From an uncultured Oscillospiraceae bacterium (GTDB taxonomy: Bacteria; Bacillota; Clostridia; Oscillospirales; Ruminococcaceae): a stretch of 64,000 nucleotides of DNA. The notes beneath the pieces were generated by a model. That model searched no databases, was not told the DNA's origin, and saw only the letters and a list, made by a program, of their open reading frames with translations. Position numbers and translations under genes: made by a program. The stretch covers positions 62,001-126,000 of the forward strand of contig URGQ01000002.1 in assembly GCA_900547385.1 (NCBI GenBank), written 5' to 3'. Shown one piece after another: positions 30,734 to 38,190 of this stretch. Position 1 is the first letter of the stretch. Each line of letters begins with the position of its first letter.

Positions 30734-32170
30734 TTAGAAAATTGCGCCCAGAATCACGCCGCCCAAAATGTTCATGATCATAAACACCAGCATAAAGGGA
30801 ATCAAGCACTTGTAGATTCCGCCGGAGGTAACGTCCTCTCTGCCGTACAGCAGGGGGGTCATACCGTTGCCGCCGGGAGTAAGGAAGCCGAACATACTGC
30901 TGAACATGACCAGTATGCCCAGGAACATGGGGTCCACACCGAACTGGGGTGCCAAAGGCGCCGTAGCGGTCAGGATAACAATACCGGTAGCCATATTGGA
31001 GAAGAAGCCCGTAACAATTACGGTAATCACCACCACACAGACGATGAACAGCCAGCTCGCCATGCCGCTGAACAGGTTGCCCATGGTAAGGGACAAGAAC
31101 TCACGCACGCCGGAATCCGCAGAGGACAGGCAGTCTGCAAAAAAGAGCATGATGCCCATGGAAAACAGCAGCCCCCAAGGAACATACTTGCCGATCGCCT
31201 TGTTGATATCCATCAAAGGCTTCCCCTGAACATGGATCATGCAGGTGGCAACTGCTGCCAGACCGAAGAACAGGTTGTTGGTGAGCGTTTTGCTGAGCAG
31301 GTCATAGATCGCACCGCTTTTGATTACCAGCGGATAAATGATGCCTAAAATTACGATACCTAAGATGATTAGCAGCAGCTTGCCGGTGAGGTTGATCTTC
31401 CCCACGTCCTTTGCCAGTGCCTGAGTATCCAGCTTCTCTAGCTTACTCATATCCACGCGGAGGACAAACTTCATAACCAGCAATATCAGCAGCATAAAGA
31501 CCAGCATGAAGCAGAATGCATAGATGATATACATGGCGCCGTTCATGGTGGTGCCCAGGATCTTGGAGAAGGCGCCTACCATGGCAGTCAGATAGCTGCG
31601 GTACGGAATAACCGTTGTGCCCAATGCCGAGGAGAGGAAGGTTGCCACGATCATGGTGGTGTAATAGCTCTCGCCGGGCTTGCAGTCGATGGCTTCTGCC
31701 ACACCCTCAAACAGAACGAATGCCAGAATTACTGCGGAGCTGAGCCCGGTAAGTACGCCAACGGCAAAGCATGCCAGCAGGAACACATAGCTGAACAGCA
31801 GGGGCTTGCCGGAAAGGAATTTCCGGCTGATGAGGTACTTTGCCATAACCTCCGTAGCACCGGACTCCTTCAGCGCACCGCAGATGGGCATCAGCATAAT
31901 GCACTGCCATACGGTAGTAGAGCCCAGAATGCGGACGGTAGCATCAGCCGCCGGAGTGGCGGTAAGTATTACATACAGCACAAGGGACAGAACGCTGGGC
32001 CAGATCATGCCGATGGTGGCAAACCAGTAGTTGGTCACCACAAACAATCCGATAACGGTAAGTCCGTAGCGGGTCAGCGGCTCCGGAGGCGTCAGGTTTG
32101 CAACCAGAAGCGTAATGGCGATGCCGATCACTACATGAATGAGTGTCATAACGCCTTTATTATTTTTCAT
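30734..32170 (-). CDS. SLC13/DASS-type anion permease
   Basis: 478 aa, SD AAAAGGAG. A membrane protein with about 11-12 hydrophobic segments. GLSSAVILAFVLFEGVAEAI, the TGFFSNMATGIVILTATAPLA segment (the place of the second SNT-type loop) and FGFLTPGGNGMTPLLYG fit the divalent anion:sodium symporter superfamily, which imports di- and tricarboxylates. In this operon it would bring in the acid handled by the MmgE/PrpD and FAD enzymes. The exact ligand cannot be told. Confidence 0.8.
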   Translation of the reverse strand: MKNNKGVMTLIHVVIGIAITLLVANLTPPEPLTRYGLTVIGLFVVTNYWFATIGMIWPSVLSLVLYVILTATPAADATVRILGSTTVWQCIMLMPICGALKESGATEVMAKYLISRKFLSGKPLLFSYVFLLACFAVGVLTGLSSAVILAFVLFEGVAEAIDCKPGESYYTTMIVATFLSSALGTTVIPYRSYLTAMVGAFSKILGTTMNGAMYIIYAFCFMLVFMLLILLVMKFVLRVDMSKLEKLDTQALAKDVGKINLTGKLLLIILGIVILGIIYPLVIKSGAIYDLLSKTLTNNLFFGLAAVATCMIHVQGKPLMDINKAIGKYVPWGLLFSMGIMLFFADCLSSADSGVREFLSLTMGNLFSGMASWLFIVCVVVITVIVTGFFSNMATGIVILTATAPLAPQFGVDPMFLGILVMFSSMFGFLTPGGNGMTPLLYGREDVTSGGIYKCLIPFMLVFMIMNILGGVILGAIF

Positions 32171-32201
32171 ACTAATCTTTCTCCTTTTCGTTATTTCAGG
32201 G

Positions 32202-33632
32202 TCACTGGTTATTCTCCAGCAGCAGCAAATCCGTAATGCAACGCATATCGGTCACGTCCTCCAGATGGTCTACCAAGCTGATCAGTTTCTCTGCGTTATC
32301 ACGCTTCAGCAGACCTCCGCCGTTCACCTGATCCCAATACTTCGCCAACAGCTGCTCACGAGTGGGGTAATCATGCATGCTGAAGTCCCGGCTGCTCTTT
32401 TCGGATACATACTTTTTGCCGTCTTTGGTGGTAACGGTCACACGGATTCCGTTGAAGGAGGTGGAGCTGTGCCCGGGAACCCCGCAGGGCAGGGACGGAT
32501 CGTGAAGCATTCGGGTGATAGAGCACAACCGCAGCAGCTCCGGATCCCGCAGGTGTTCTTCCGAGTAGTGCGTCACACTGAACGCTCCCCATAGCAGCGG
32601 TGCACACAAAGCATACTGGTAGCTGAACTGGGCGTGGGTCAGCGGGTCACGGCCCACTTCGTAAGGAGGCCAGTAGTACATCTCGGTGTATCCCTCCGGC
32701 ACTGCCAGCTCGATGTCCACAATGTCTTTCGGATCACATACGCCGGAGAGCTCGCTTCCTGCGAAGGCAACGATGGTGGCAGGTGCGCCAACAGGATAAA
32801 GCTTAATGGATTCCTCCATATAAAACTTCTTTCCCAAATCCTCCCGCAGGTACTTGGGGTCGCAGGCCTCGTCCATACCACGGTACTGGTGGTACAAATT
32901 GCGGGGCCCCTCAAAGATGTTCTTTAGGCTGGGGAAGCCCTTCTTTGCCAGACGAGTGGCAAAGTCGGCATTGCGAATGTTATAGCCCGCGCCCAGCTTG
33001 GCGGAAGTGGCATAGTCGAAAATATGGGACATGGTGCCACCCACCATACCCATGGAGATGCCCCAGGCGTCTCGCAGCTGAAGGGCGCTTAGCCCGCGGA
33101 TACGACCCAACTGAGCGCACACGCCGTAGATCGGCATTGTAAAAGAGCTATCCCAACCCACTGCAAAGTTCCAACGACCGCCGGCGGCCATAATACGCAC
33201 GGACAGATCCTCGCTGACCACTTCGTTGGTTATGTAGTCCTTGCCGGAAAAACCGTACACTGCACCGGCAGTAAGCGCCGCATTGATAAGGGTCGCAGAC
33301 TCCTTGGAGGGCATTCGTACCCCGTCCAGATTCATGAACATGGGTTCAAAATCATTGGAGCGGGAGGACATGGCATTGACCATGGCGGCATCGCCTAAAG
33401 CACAGCGGCCGCCCAGTAAAAATACAGGCGCCTCCCCTGCCTCGCCGTAGGTGCTTACTACCTCCATAACCTCACGATTGCCGAAGGCAGCGGCGCCGCC
33501 TGCCAAATTGCCAATATTGTCCAGCAACTTGTCCTTTGCGATACGGATATTCTTTTCACTGAGGTTCTCATATCTGGCAGCCAACGCCGCCTCAGATAGG
33601 AGTTCCGCAACTGTTGATGCTTGTTTTTCCAT
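32202..33632 (-). CDS. MmgE/PrpD family protein
   Basis: 476 aa, SD GGAGAT close to the start. The family includes 2-methylcitrate dehydratase (PrpD), cis-aconitate decarboxylase and iminodisuccinate epimerase. Family features include NLAGGAAAFGN near residue 38, MSSRSNDFEP (substrate region) near 90, an alpha-helical domain I to about 270, and KLYPVGAPATIVAFAG leading into domain II. It is the first gene of the operon and is divergent from a LysR regulator, which suggests induction by the substrate. The reaction (dehydration, decarboxylation or epimerisation of a tricarboxylic or dicarboxylic acid) is not settled. Confidence 0.85.
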   Translation of the reverse strand: MEKQASTVAELLSEAALAARYENLSEKNIRIAKDKLLDNIGNLAGGAAAFGNREVMEVVSTYGEAGEAPVFLLGGRCALGDAAMVNAMSSRSNDFEPMFMNLDGVRMPSKESATLINAALTAGAVYGFSGKDYITNEVVSEDLSVRIMAAGGRWNFAVGWDSSFTMPIYGVCAQLGRIRGLSALQLRDAWGISMGMVGGTMSHIFDYATSAKLGAGYNIRNADFATRLAKKGFPSLKNIFEGPRNLYHQYRGMDEACDPKYLREDLGKKFYMEESIKLYPVGAPATIVAFAGSELSGVCDPKDIVDIELAVPEGYTEMYYWPPYEVGRDPLTHAQFSYQYALCAPLLWGAFSVTHYSEEHLRDPELLRLCSITRMLHDPSLPCGVPGHSSTSFNGIRVTVTTKDGKKYVSEKSSRDFSMHDYPTREQLLAKYWDQVNGGGLLKRDNAEKLISLVDHLEDVTDMRCITDLLLLENNQ

Positions 33633-33851
33633 CTGAAATCTCCTCTCTGTACTCTAGTAGCCAAGGCTCCGGCCGCAAGCCTTTGGCCACTTTTTACAAT
33701 TTCATAATATCATACTACCGTCCGACTGTGCAATGCAACTATTCCCTCTGGTAAATCCGGAACTTGCATTCACTCTTGTATATCCCTCTTCACATTTTTC
33801 TTTTTTATGGTATAATAGAGATAAACTATAAAAATATGGAGGTGCAGCAGT
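33633..33851. promoter_or_regulatory. Divergent control region of the cargo cassette
   Basis: For LysR: TTCACA (33789-33794), 16-base spacer, TATAAT (33811-33816). For the MmgE/PrpD operon a possible minus-strand promoter reads TTGCAT, 18 bases, TATGAT (around 33708-33737). LysR proteins usually bind between such divergent promoters. Confidence 0.5.
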
Positions 33852-34793
33852 GTGAAACTGGAATGGTTGGAGGCCGTGGCGGCCGTGGCGAAGTACCACT
33901 CGTTCAGCGAGGCAGCAGAGACGATCCCCTGCGCCCAATCCTCTGTATCGCGGTATGTCCGCAGTGCGGAGGACGAGTTGGGCGTGATACTGTTTGACCG
34001 CGCCTCTAATTCCAACTCCGTCTCTCTGACTCCGGAGGGAGAGTGTATCCGCCCCCTTATAGAGCAGCTTTTGGAGGACTGGGTCGCCCTGCAGAACGCC
34101 ACTCCCGCCTGCCGCGCCCACAGGCAGTTCTCTGTTCGTCTGGGGCTCGACCGTTGGATGTTCAGCTCCTCCAGCAAAGGGAATCTTATCTCCGCTCTCT
34201 ATCTCTCCTGTCCGGAGATCCAGCTATCCATCCACGAGGTTCTGGTAGAAAAACGGGTGGAGGCTCTGCTGCTCAAGGAGATTGATGCAGCGCTGATGCC
34301 CCGGGCGCTGCCGATGGGCGCCGATCCCGTTCCATTAGAAAGCAATGACTCCGTCCGCTACGAATTGGTGGGAACGCAACCCCTCTCCATTGCCTTCGGC
34401 GGTTCTCTGCTCCCTGCCGGTCGGGAAAGCATCACATTGAGAGAGCTGAACGGTCTGCCTATCATCTTTCATACCGATATCGTGAAACGCTACCGCGCCC
34501 ACCCCGCTACCCGTCGGCACGACTATTTTGTAAAGGCCTGTCTGGACAGCGGCTTCGAGCCAAAAATCAAGCTGGTGGATCGGGAGCTGGCAGATATCAA
34601 GCAGTCCATGGCGGCTCAAGGGCAGGGTGTATTCCCTTCCACGATTCCCACCGGCTTACGGGTCTATCCGGGCATCTGCTATCTACCCGTAGATGATGCA
34701 CCCTATGCCGTCCAGTACTACCTGCTGTTCCGCACAGACGACCGCAACCCTGCCATTCCCCTTCTTATCAAAAATGTTCGGGGTTTGTTTTGA
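33852..34793 (+). CDS. LysR family transcriptional regulator
   Basis: 313 aa from GTG 33852 with GGAGG 9 bases upstream. The N-terminal winged HTH reads MKLEWLEAVAAVAKYHSFSEAAE then AQSSVSRYVRSAEDELGVILFDR, typical LysR. The effector domain follows (about 90-300). It is divergent from the catabolic operon and likely controls it in response to the organic acid. Its stop is followed at once by a fragment of an unrelated metallopeptidase gene, which marks the right end of the inserted cassette. Confidence 0.9.
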   Translation: MKLEWLEAVAAVAKYHSFSEAAETIPCAQSSVSRYVRSAEDELGVILFDRASNSNSVSLTPEGECIRPLIEQLLEDWVALQNATPACRAHRQFSVRLGLDRWMFSSSSKGNLISALYLSCPEIQLSIHEVLVEKRVEALLLKEIDAALMPRALPMGADPVPLESNDSVRYELVGTQPLSIAFGGSLLPAGRESITLRELNGLPIIFHTDIVKRYRAHPATRRHDYFVKACLDSGFEPKIKLVDRELADIKQSMAAQGQGVFPSTIPTGLRVYPGICYLPVDDAPYAVQYYLLFRTDDRNPAIPLLIKNVRGLF

Positions 34794-34799
34794 TGCAGA

Positions 34800-35222
34800 G
34801 TGCTGACCGCAGTCCTTGCTTTTCCCTGCCGATCGCAATTAAAACCGGCATATAAGGAGATTGAAAGAAACCGCTTTATCTTCATAAAAAAAGACCTGTG
34901 CCCTGAAATGCACAGAATCGTCCTGCTCCATGAGATTGGTCACGCAGTACTGCACCGGAATGAAGCAAAGTTATTTTCCGATCTCAATCTGTTCCACATG
35001 AAAAATGACCGAATGGAATATGAGGCAAACTGCTTTGCAGCGGAGGTTGCGCTACCCGATGATGAGGTTTTGAATTATATACAGGAAGGCTTCGATATGG
35101 AGCAAATCGCCAAAGCGATGAACACAGATATCAACCTGGTTGCCATGAAAGCAGCGAACCTGAATCGAAAAGGGTATTCTTTCCGACTGCAGGACAGCAG
35201 AAGCGACTTTTTGAAGTTTTGA
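34800..35222 (+). pseudogene. ImmA/IrrE-type metallopeptidase, 5'-truncated
   Basis: The open frame has the zinc motif VLLHEIGHAVLH, with the downstream Glu in EYEANCFAAEVALP, diagnostic of ImmA/IrrE proteins that cleave phage or ICE repressors. The family part begins near KPAYKEIERNRF (about 34842); the residues before it (from 34800) come from the junction with the LysR cassette. The N-terminal part of the gene, its promoter and any paired repressor are missing. The catalytic motif is intact, but expression is doubtful. Confidence 0.7.
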
Positions 35223-35229
35223 ATTCATT

Positions 35230-35968
35230 AATACATCGCCCTCCGATCGCTCGACCGGAGGGCACATCTATATCCATTACAACTCCATCTGCTTCCCGAG
35301 ATAGCTCGCCGCCGCCTGAATGAGCTTCTGCTCGGCGTCGCCGGGACGGTCGCTTTCCTTGTTTTGCAGGAACATCACGCTGCCGCATACATCACCGGAG
35401 GAGATGATAGGGGACTGCACCAGTGCATAATAGGCAACACCCTCAATGGGCTGTAACGGCTGCCCATCGCCTGCCGAAAAGCTCCTGCGGTTCTCAATTT
35501 GATCTTCAAGACCGTGTGACACCCGACGCTCCAGCACCTCCCGCCGGCTGATGCCGCTGACCGCTACCACATGGTCTCGGTCGGTGATCAGCACCGGATA
35601 TCCTGCCGTTCGATACAGCACCTCGCAATACTGCGCTGCGATGCTGCCCAGCTCGCTGATAGGGGAGTACTTCTTAAAAATGACCTCCCCCTCGTTGCTG
35701 ACGAAAATCTCCAACGGGTCGCCCTCACGGATACGCATGGTCCTGCGGATCTCTTTGGGAATTACTACTCTCCCGCGAGTGTGTGATAATTGGACCAACA
35801 CGGGAAAACCGCTTGGTCAAGCCATTTTTTCGTGTTCGCAATTCCTGTATGACCGATTTTTTTGAGAAATTCCAGAATAAGGAAGGTTGAATAGAGCAAA
35901 AAAACGCTTAAAAATGAGTGCCGACCAAAGCCAGCCATCCAAGTATTTTTTTGAAAAAAGGAAGGATC
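35230..35968. repeat. Direct repeat B (spoVT unit)
   Basis: Second copy of the 738-bp unit at 28057-28794. About 6.4 kb lies between the copies. Copy B runs on into an intact small gene (35914), whereas copy A diverges there, so B is probably the resident copy. Confidence 0.9.
35277..35801 (-). CDS. SpoVT-like AbrB-family regulator, copy 2
   Basis: 174 aa, identical in sequence to the protein at 28104-28628, including the replaced N-terminus. So the loss of the true AbrB start occurred before the duplication. The same domains apply: AbrB (GRVVIPKEIRRT) and GAF-like regions. The few nucleotide changes between the copies lie mostly outside the central coding part. A hairpin, GCCCTCCG (35237-35244) with CGGAGGGC, follows the gene on its 3' side. 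Whether a complete spoVT exists elsewhere in the genome cannot be seen. Confidence 0.8.
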   Translation of the reverse strand: MLVQLSHTRGRVVIPKEIRRTMRIREGDPLEIFVSNEGEVIFKKYSPISELGSIAAQYCEVLYRTAGYPVLITDRDHVVAVSGISRREVLERRVSHGLEDQIENRRSFSAGDGQPLQPIEGVAYYALVQSPIISSGDVCGSVMFLQNKESDRPGDAEQKLIQAAASYLGKQMEL

Positions 35969-36195
35969 AGTGTTGTGCCATGGCTATTAGGTACATCGCG
36001 CGAAGAGAAGGGTGGAAACCGTCGATGTGCAAAACGGAGGTTATTCCGCCATATGAGTGGGCAATGTTTGTGCCAACGGAGACGGGGGAGTGCAAACGGT
36101 TTTATTTTGATGGAACCAATGAGTTTGAGGTTCCATATACCTGGAGAGACTTCCCGATAAGCAATCTGCTCTATTGGCCGCAGAGAATAGTTTAA
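35914..36195 (+). CDS. Uncharacterised small protein of the element
   Basis: 93 aa from ATG 35914. It contains MAIRYIARREGWKPSMCKTEV and FDGTNEFEVPYTWRDFPISN. No family or membrane segment is recognised. Its first codons lie inside repeat B; a decayed counterpart (starting at 28739) follows repeat A. No strong SD is seen. The next gene follows by 25 bases. Confidence 0.5.
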   Translation: MSADQSQPSKYFFEKRKDQCCAMAIRYIARREGWKPSMCKTEVIPPYEWAMFVPTETGECKRFYFDGTNEFEVPYTWRDFPISNLLYWPQRIV

Positions 36196-36220
36196 AATCG
36201 CCATTTGGGAGGGAATGGTA

Positions 36221-36496
36221 TTGATTAGAGAGAAAGAGATAGAAGAATACATACCAAAAGGGAAGAAGACGACGATTACTATAGATGATTGTTTGTCTGG
36301 CTATGCCTTAAAATTTGAGGCATATGGATTTAGACTGATTGGAAGTAACAAAGATAACATTTGTTTTTATGGGAAAAACAACGAAACAAATTTTGTCCTA
36401 TATAATGTTACGGATCTCAGATTTAAAAATGGAGACTATAAGATATTGTACGGACAGAATAACAGTTTTGTGCGTTTAAGAGCAGAGTATGCCTGA
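36221..36496 (+). CDS. Uncharacterised small protein of the element
   Basis: 91 aa from TTG 36221 with GGGAGGGA at 36207-36214; the ATG at 36215 is too close to that site. It is beta-rich with a basic/acidic N-terminus (REKEIEEYIPKGKKTTITID). AT-rich, like the phage-type genes here. No family recognised. A perfect hairpin overlaps its stop codon. Confidence 0.55.
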   Translation: MIREKEIEEYIPKGKKTTITIDDCLSGYALKFEAYGFRLIGSNKDNICFYGKNNETNFVLYNVTDLRFKNGDYKILYGQNNSFVRLRAEYA

Positions 36497-36515
36497 GCAT
36501 ACTCTGTTTCCTTTT
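36483..36515 (+). terminator. Terminator overlapping the stop of the upstream gene
   Basis: CAGAGTATGC (36483-36492) pairs with GCATACTCTG (36497-36506), loop CTGA, followed by a TTTCCTTTT run. Confidence 0.7.
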
Positions 36516-36582
36516 AAACTATTGCATTTAATTATGCATGTGGTATTATTGTCTCACAAAGACAGATTTGTGAGGTAAAACA

Positions 36583-36894
36583 ATGAACAGAAAAGAAATT
36601 GCGATTGGTGATGTTTACTATGCGAAAGTAGAATGTAACGGTTCGGTGCAAGGAGGATTTCGCCCCTATGTAGTAATGCAAAATGACATTGGCAATAAAT
36701 ACAGCCCTAATGTTGTGCTAATTCCGTTGACTACGGCGATTAAGAAAGAAAAAATGCCTACACATACAAAGGGAAAAGAGGCTATGTTTATGCCGAAACC
36801 TTGCAGGAGCTTCGAGAAAAAGAGGCGCAGATTGAACAAGACATTCGAGACGGGATTGACTATGACGCAAGAGACATCACAATCCTTGAAATGA
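36583..36894 (+). pseudogene. PemK/MazF-type toxin, 3'-truncated and joined to the integrase
   Basis: SD GAGGT precedes ATG 36583. The first 60 or so residues are MazF-like: IAIGDVYYAKVECNGSVQGG, then FRPYVVMQNDIGNKYSPNVV and PLTTAIKKEKMPTH. After PTHT the frame changes to residues read from the integrase sequence in another phase. The C-terminal half of MazF, needed for a full ribonuclease fold, is lost. No MazE antitoxin is seen. The integrase is in the -1 frame, and GGGAAAA at 36771-36777 lies in the right phase for a -1 slip. Confidence 0.7.
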
Positions 36895-37865
36895 TTGATA
36901 AATGGCTCGAGATAAAGCGAGGCGCATGCAAAAGAAGTACCATATGCTGTTATAGGACAGCGAGAAATCGCCTATCAAGAGAATCACTTGGCGCGATGAG
37001 AGCGGCATTTGTCAAGCCATCCACTTTACTCGAATGGTTTGTTTCGGCTCGAAACAATGGAGCAACCTATGCGATGCTCAGAGAAGTGTGGAGAGTTCTA
37101 AAAGGCGGATACGAGATGCTCGTAAATGACGATGTTGTGCGTAAAAACCCAGTGACATTTAGCTGTACGGATATTGTAGCAAGGCCAGAGCACGACAGAA
37201 AAGCATTGACAAAACAACAGCAGAAATCATGGATGGAGTTTATAAAAAACAGCGTTTATTATTCAAGATATTATGATGAATGTCTTGTGCTTTTGAATAC
37301 GGGGATGCGTATTTCTGAGTTTTGTGGATTGACATATGGTGATTTGGATTTCGAAAATAGGAGAATCAAGGTGGATCACCAGTTGTTAAGAGGCAATACT
37401 CATTCAGAGTTCTGTATTGGGCCACCAAAGACATCTTCAGGAAAAAGATTTATACCCATGACGACTGAGGTTGAAAAAAGCATGAAGCAGCTGGTGGAAA
37501 AAGCGCGTAAGATGGGATTCGAACAATATATCGACGGTTATACTGGTTTTATCGTCAGGACGAGGGAAGGACTTGTACGAGGAGGAGACGACTTCAACAA
37601 GCTCATAAGGAGAGCCTTGCTGGCCTATCGAAGAGCCCATCCTGATGAACCACTATTTGAAGTTACACCACACATCTTCCGTCATACATTCTGCACAAAT
37701 ATGCTACATGCTGGCGTAGAGATAAAGGAACTTCAATATTTGATGGGTCATTCCGATGCGAGCATTACCCTTAATGTCTACTCACATACGGTCTACGAAA
37801 AAGCAGAAAAACAGATGCTCGAGGCTGTAGAAAGACTGCGCGAAGGAACACCGTTAGTGTGTTGA
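36801..37865 (+). CDS. int: Tyrosine recombinase/integrase, N-terminally trimmed
   Basis: 354 aa from TTG 36801, the first possible start in frame after TAA 36741; the frame already encodes integrase-like residues (KGKRGYVYAETLQELREKE) from about 36768. The core-binding SAM-like domain (about 30-135) and the catalytic domain are complete: Arg in NTGMRISEFCGL, Lys in KTSSGKRFIP, H-x-x-R in TPHIFRHTF, His in LMGHSDASIT and the Tyr nucleophile in NVYSH. The N-terminal half of the arm-binding domain is missing. It is adjacent to the right att site, as usual for such integrases. Activity is doubtful because of the trimmed start and lack of an SD. Confidence 0.85.
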   Translation: MQELREKEAQIEQDIRDGIDYDARDITILEMIDKWLEIKRGACKRSTICCYRTARNRLSRESLGAMRAAFVKPSTLLEWFVSARNNGATYAMLREVWRVLKGGYEMLVNDDVVRKNPVTFSCTDIVARPEHDRKALTKQQQKSWMEFIKNSVYYSRYYDECLVLLNTGMRISEFCGLTYGDLDFENRRIKVDHQLLRGNTHSEFCIGPPKTSSGKRFIPMTTEVEKSMKQLVEKARKMGFEQYIDGYTGFIVRTREGLVRGGDDFNKLIRRALLAYRRAHPDEPLFEVTPHIFRHTFCTNMLHAGVEIKELQYLMGHSDASITLNVYSHTVYEKAEKQMLEAVERLREGTPLVC

Positions 37866-37898
37866 AAAAGGGCTTTTAACGATATAGATTGGGCGAAA

Positions 37899-37934
37899 TT
37901 TTGACAACTTTTTTGACAACTTTTTTGACAACTT
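37899..37934 (+). repeat. Three tandem TTTTGACAACTT repeats at the right end
   Basis: Copies begin at 37899, 37911 and 37923, exactly 12 bases apart. They match the left-end copies at 24811-24835 in orientation and sequence. Likely integrase or excisionase binding sites. The rest of 37866-38146 is AT-rich, without a gene or a convincing promoter. Confidence 0.6.
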
Positions 37935-38146
37935 TTTGCGCGATAAAGACATAAAGCTATATAGACCTGTGAAAAATTGATGAAAAAATATTGCAAAAAA
38001 TGGATGCTATCTCTCAATAGAATTTAGGCAAATCAAGCTGAAATAAGCTCGCCTAAAAGCGAAGAAAACCGCTTGAATAAAGGGAAATGAAGCCCTACAA
38101 AGAGATGCATCGGGAACAAAAATCTATTCCAAAAGGAGGATTACTT

Positions 38147-38190
38147 ATGAGCGATTATATCACCCGTGAACGCAACCTGACCCTGCTTAC
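38147..38190 (+). repeat. Right attachment repeat (attR core)
   Basis: Identical to 24683-24726 over 44 bases and forms the start of the intact pncB. Upstream of the ATG the two ends differ (AAGGAGGATTACTT here). Confidence 0.8.

Larger units (their letters stand above)
24683..38190. mobile_element. Integrated element in the 5' coding end of pncB (about 13.5 kb)
   Basis: The first 44 bp of pncB occur exactly at 24683-24726 and again at 38147-38190. Between them lie a structured RNA, a phage lysis cassette, two spoVT-like direct repeats with a catabolic cassette between them, a MazF remnant and a tyrosine integrase next to the right end. TTTGACAACTTTTT-type repeats occur near both ends. This is the layout of a phage-derived or satellite-like element inserted by a tyrosine recombinase. 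After insertion the right copy of pncB is complete but carries an upstream region supplied by the element. No structural, packaging or replication genes are seen, and the integrase is trimmed, so it is probably fixed in place. Confidence 0.75.

Noticed and set aside
37899..37934. A CRISPR array, because of three tandem repeats
   Set aside because: The repeats are 12 bases with no spacers and occur at both ends of an element, which fits protein-binding sites rather than CRISPR.
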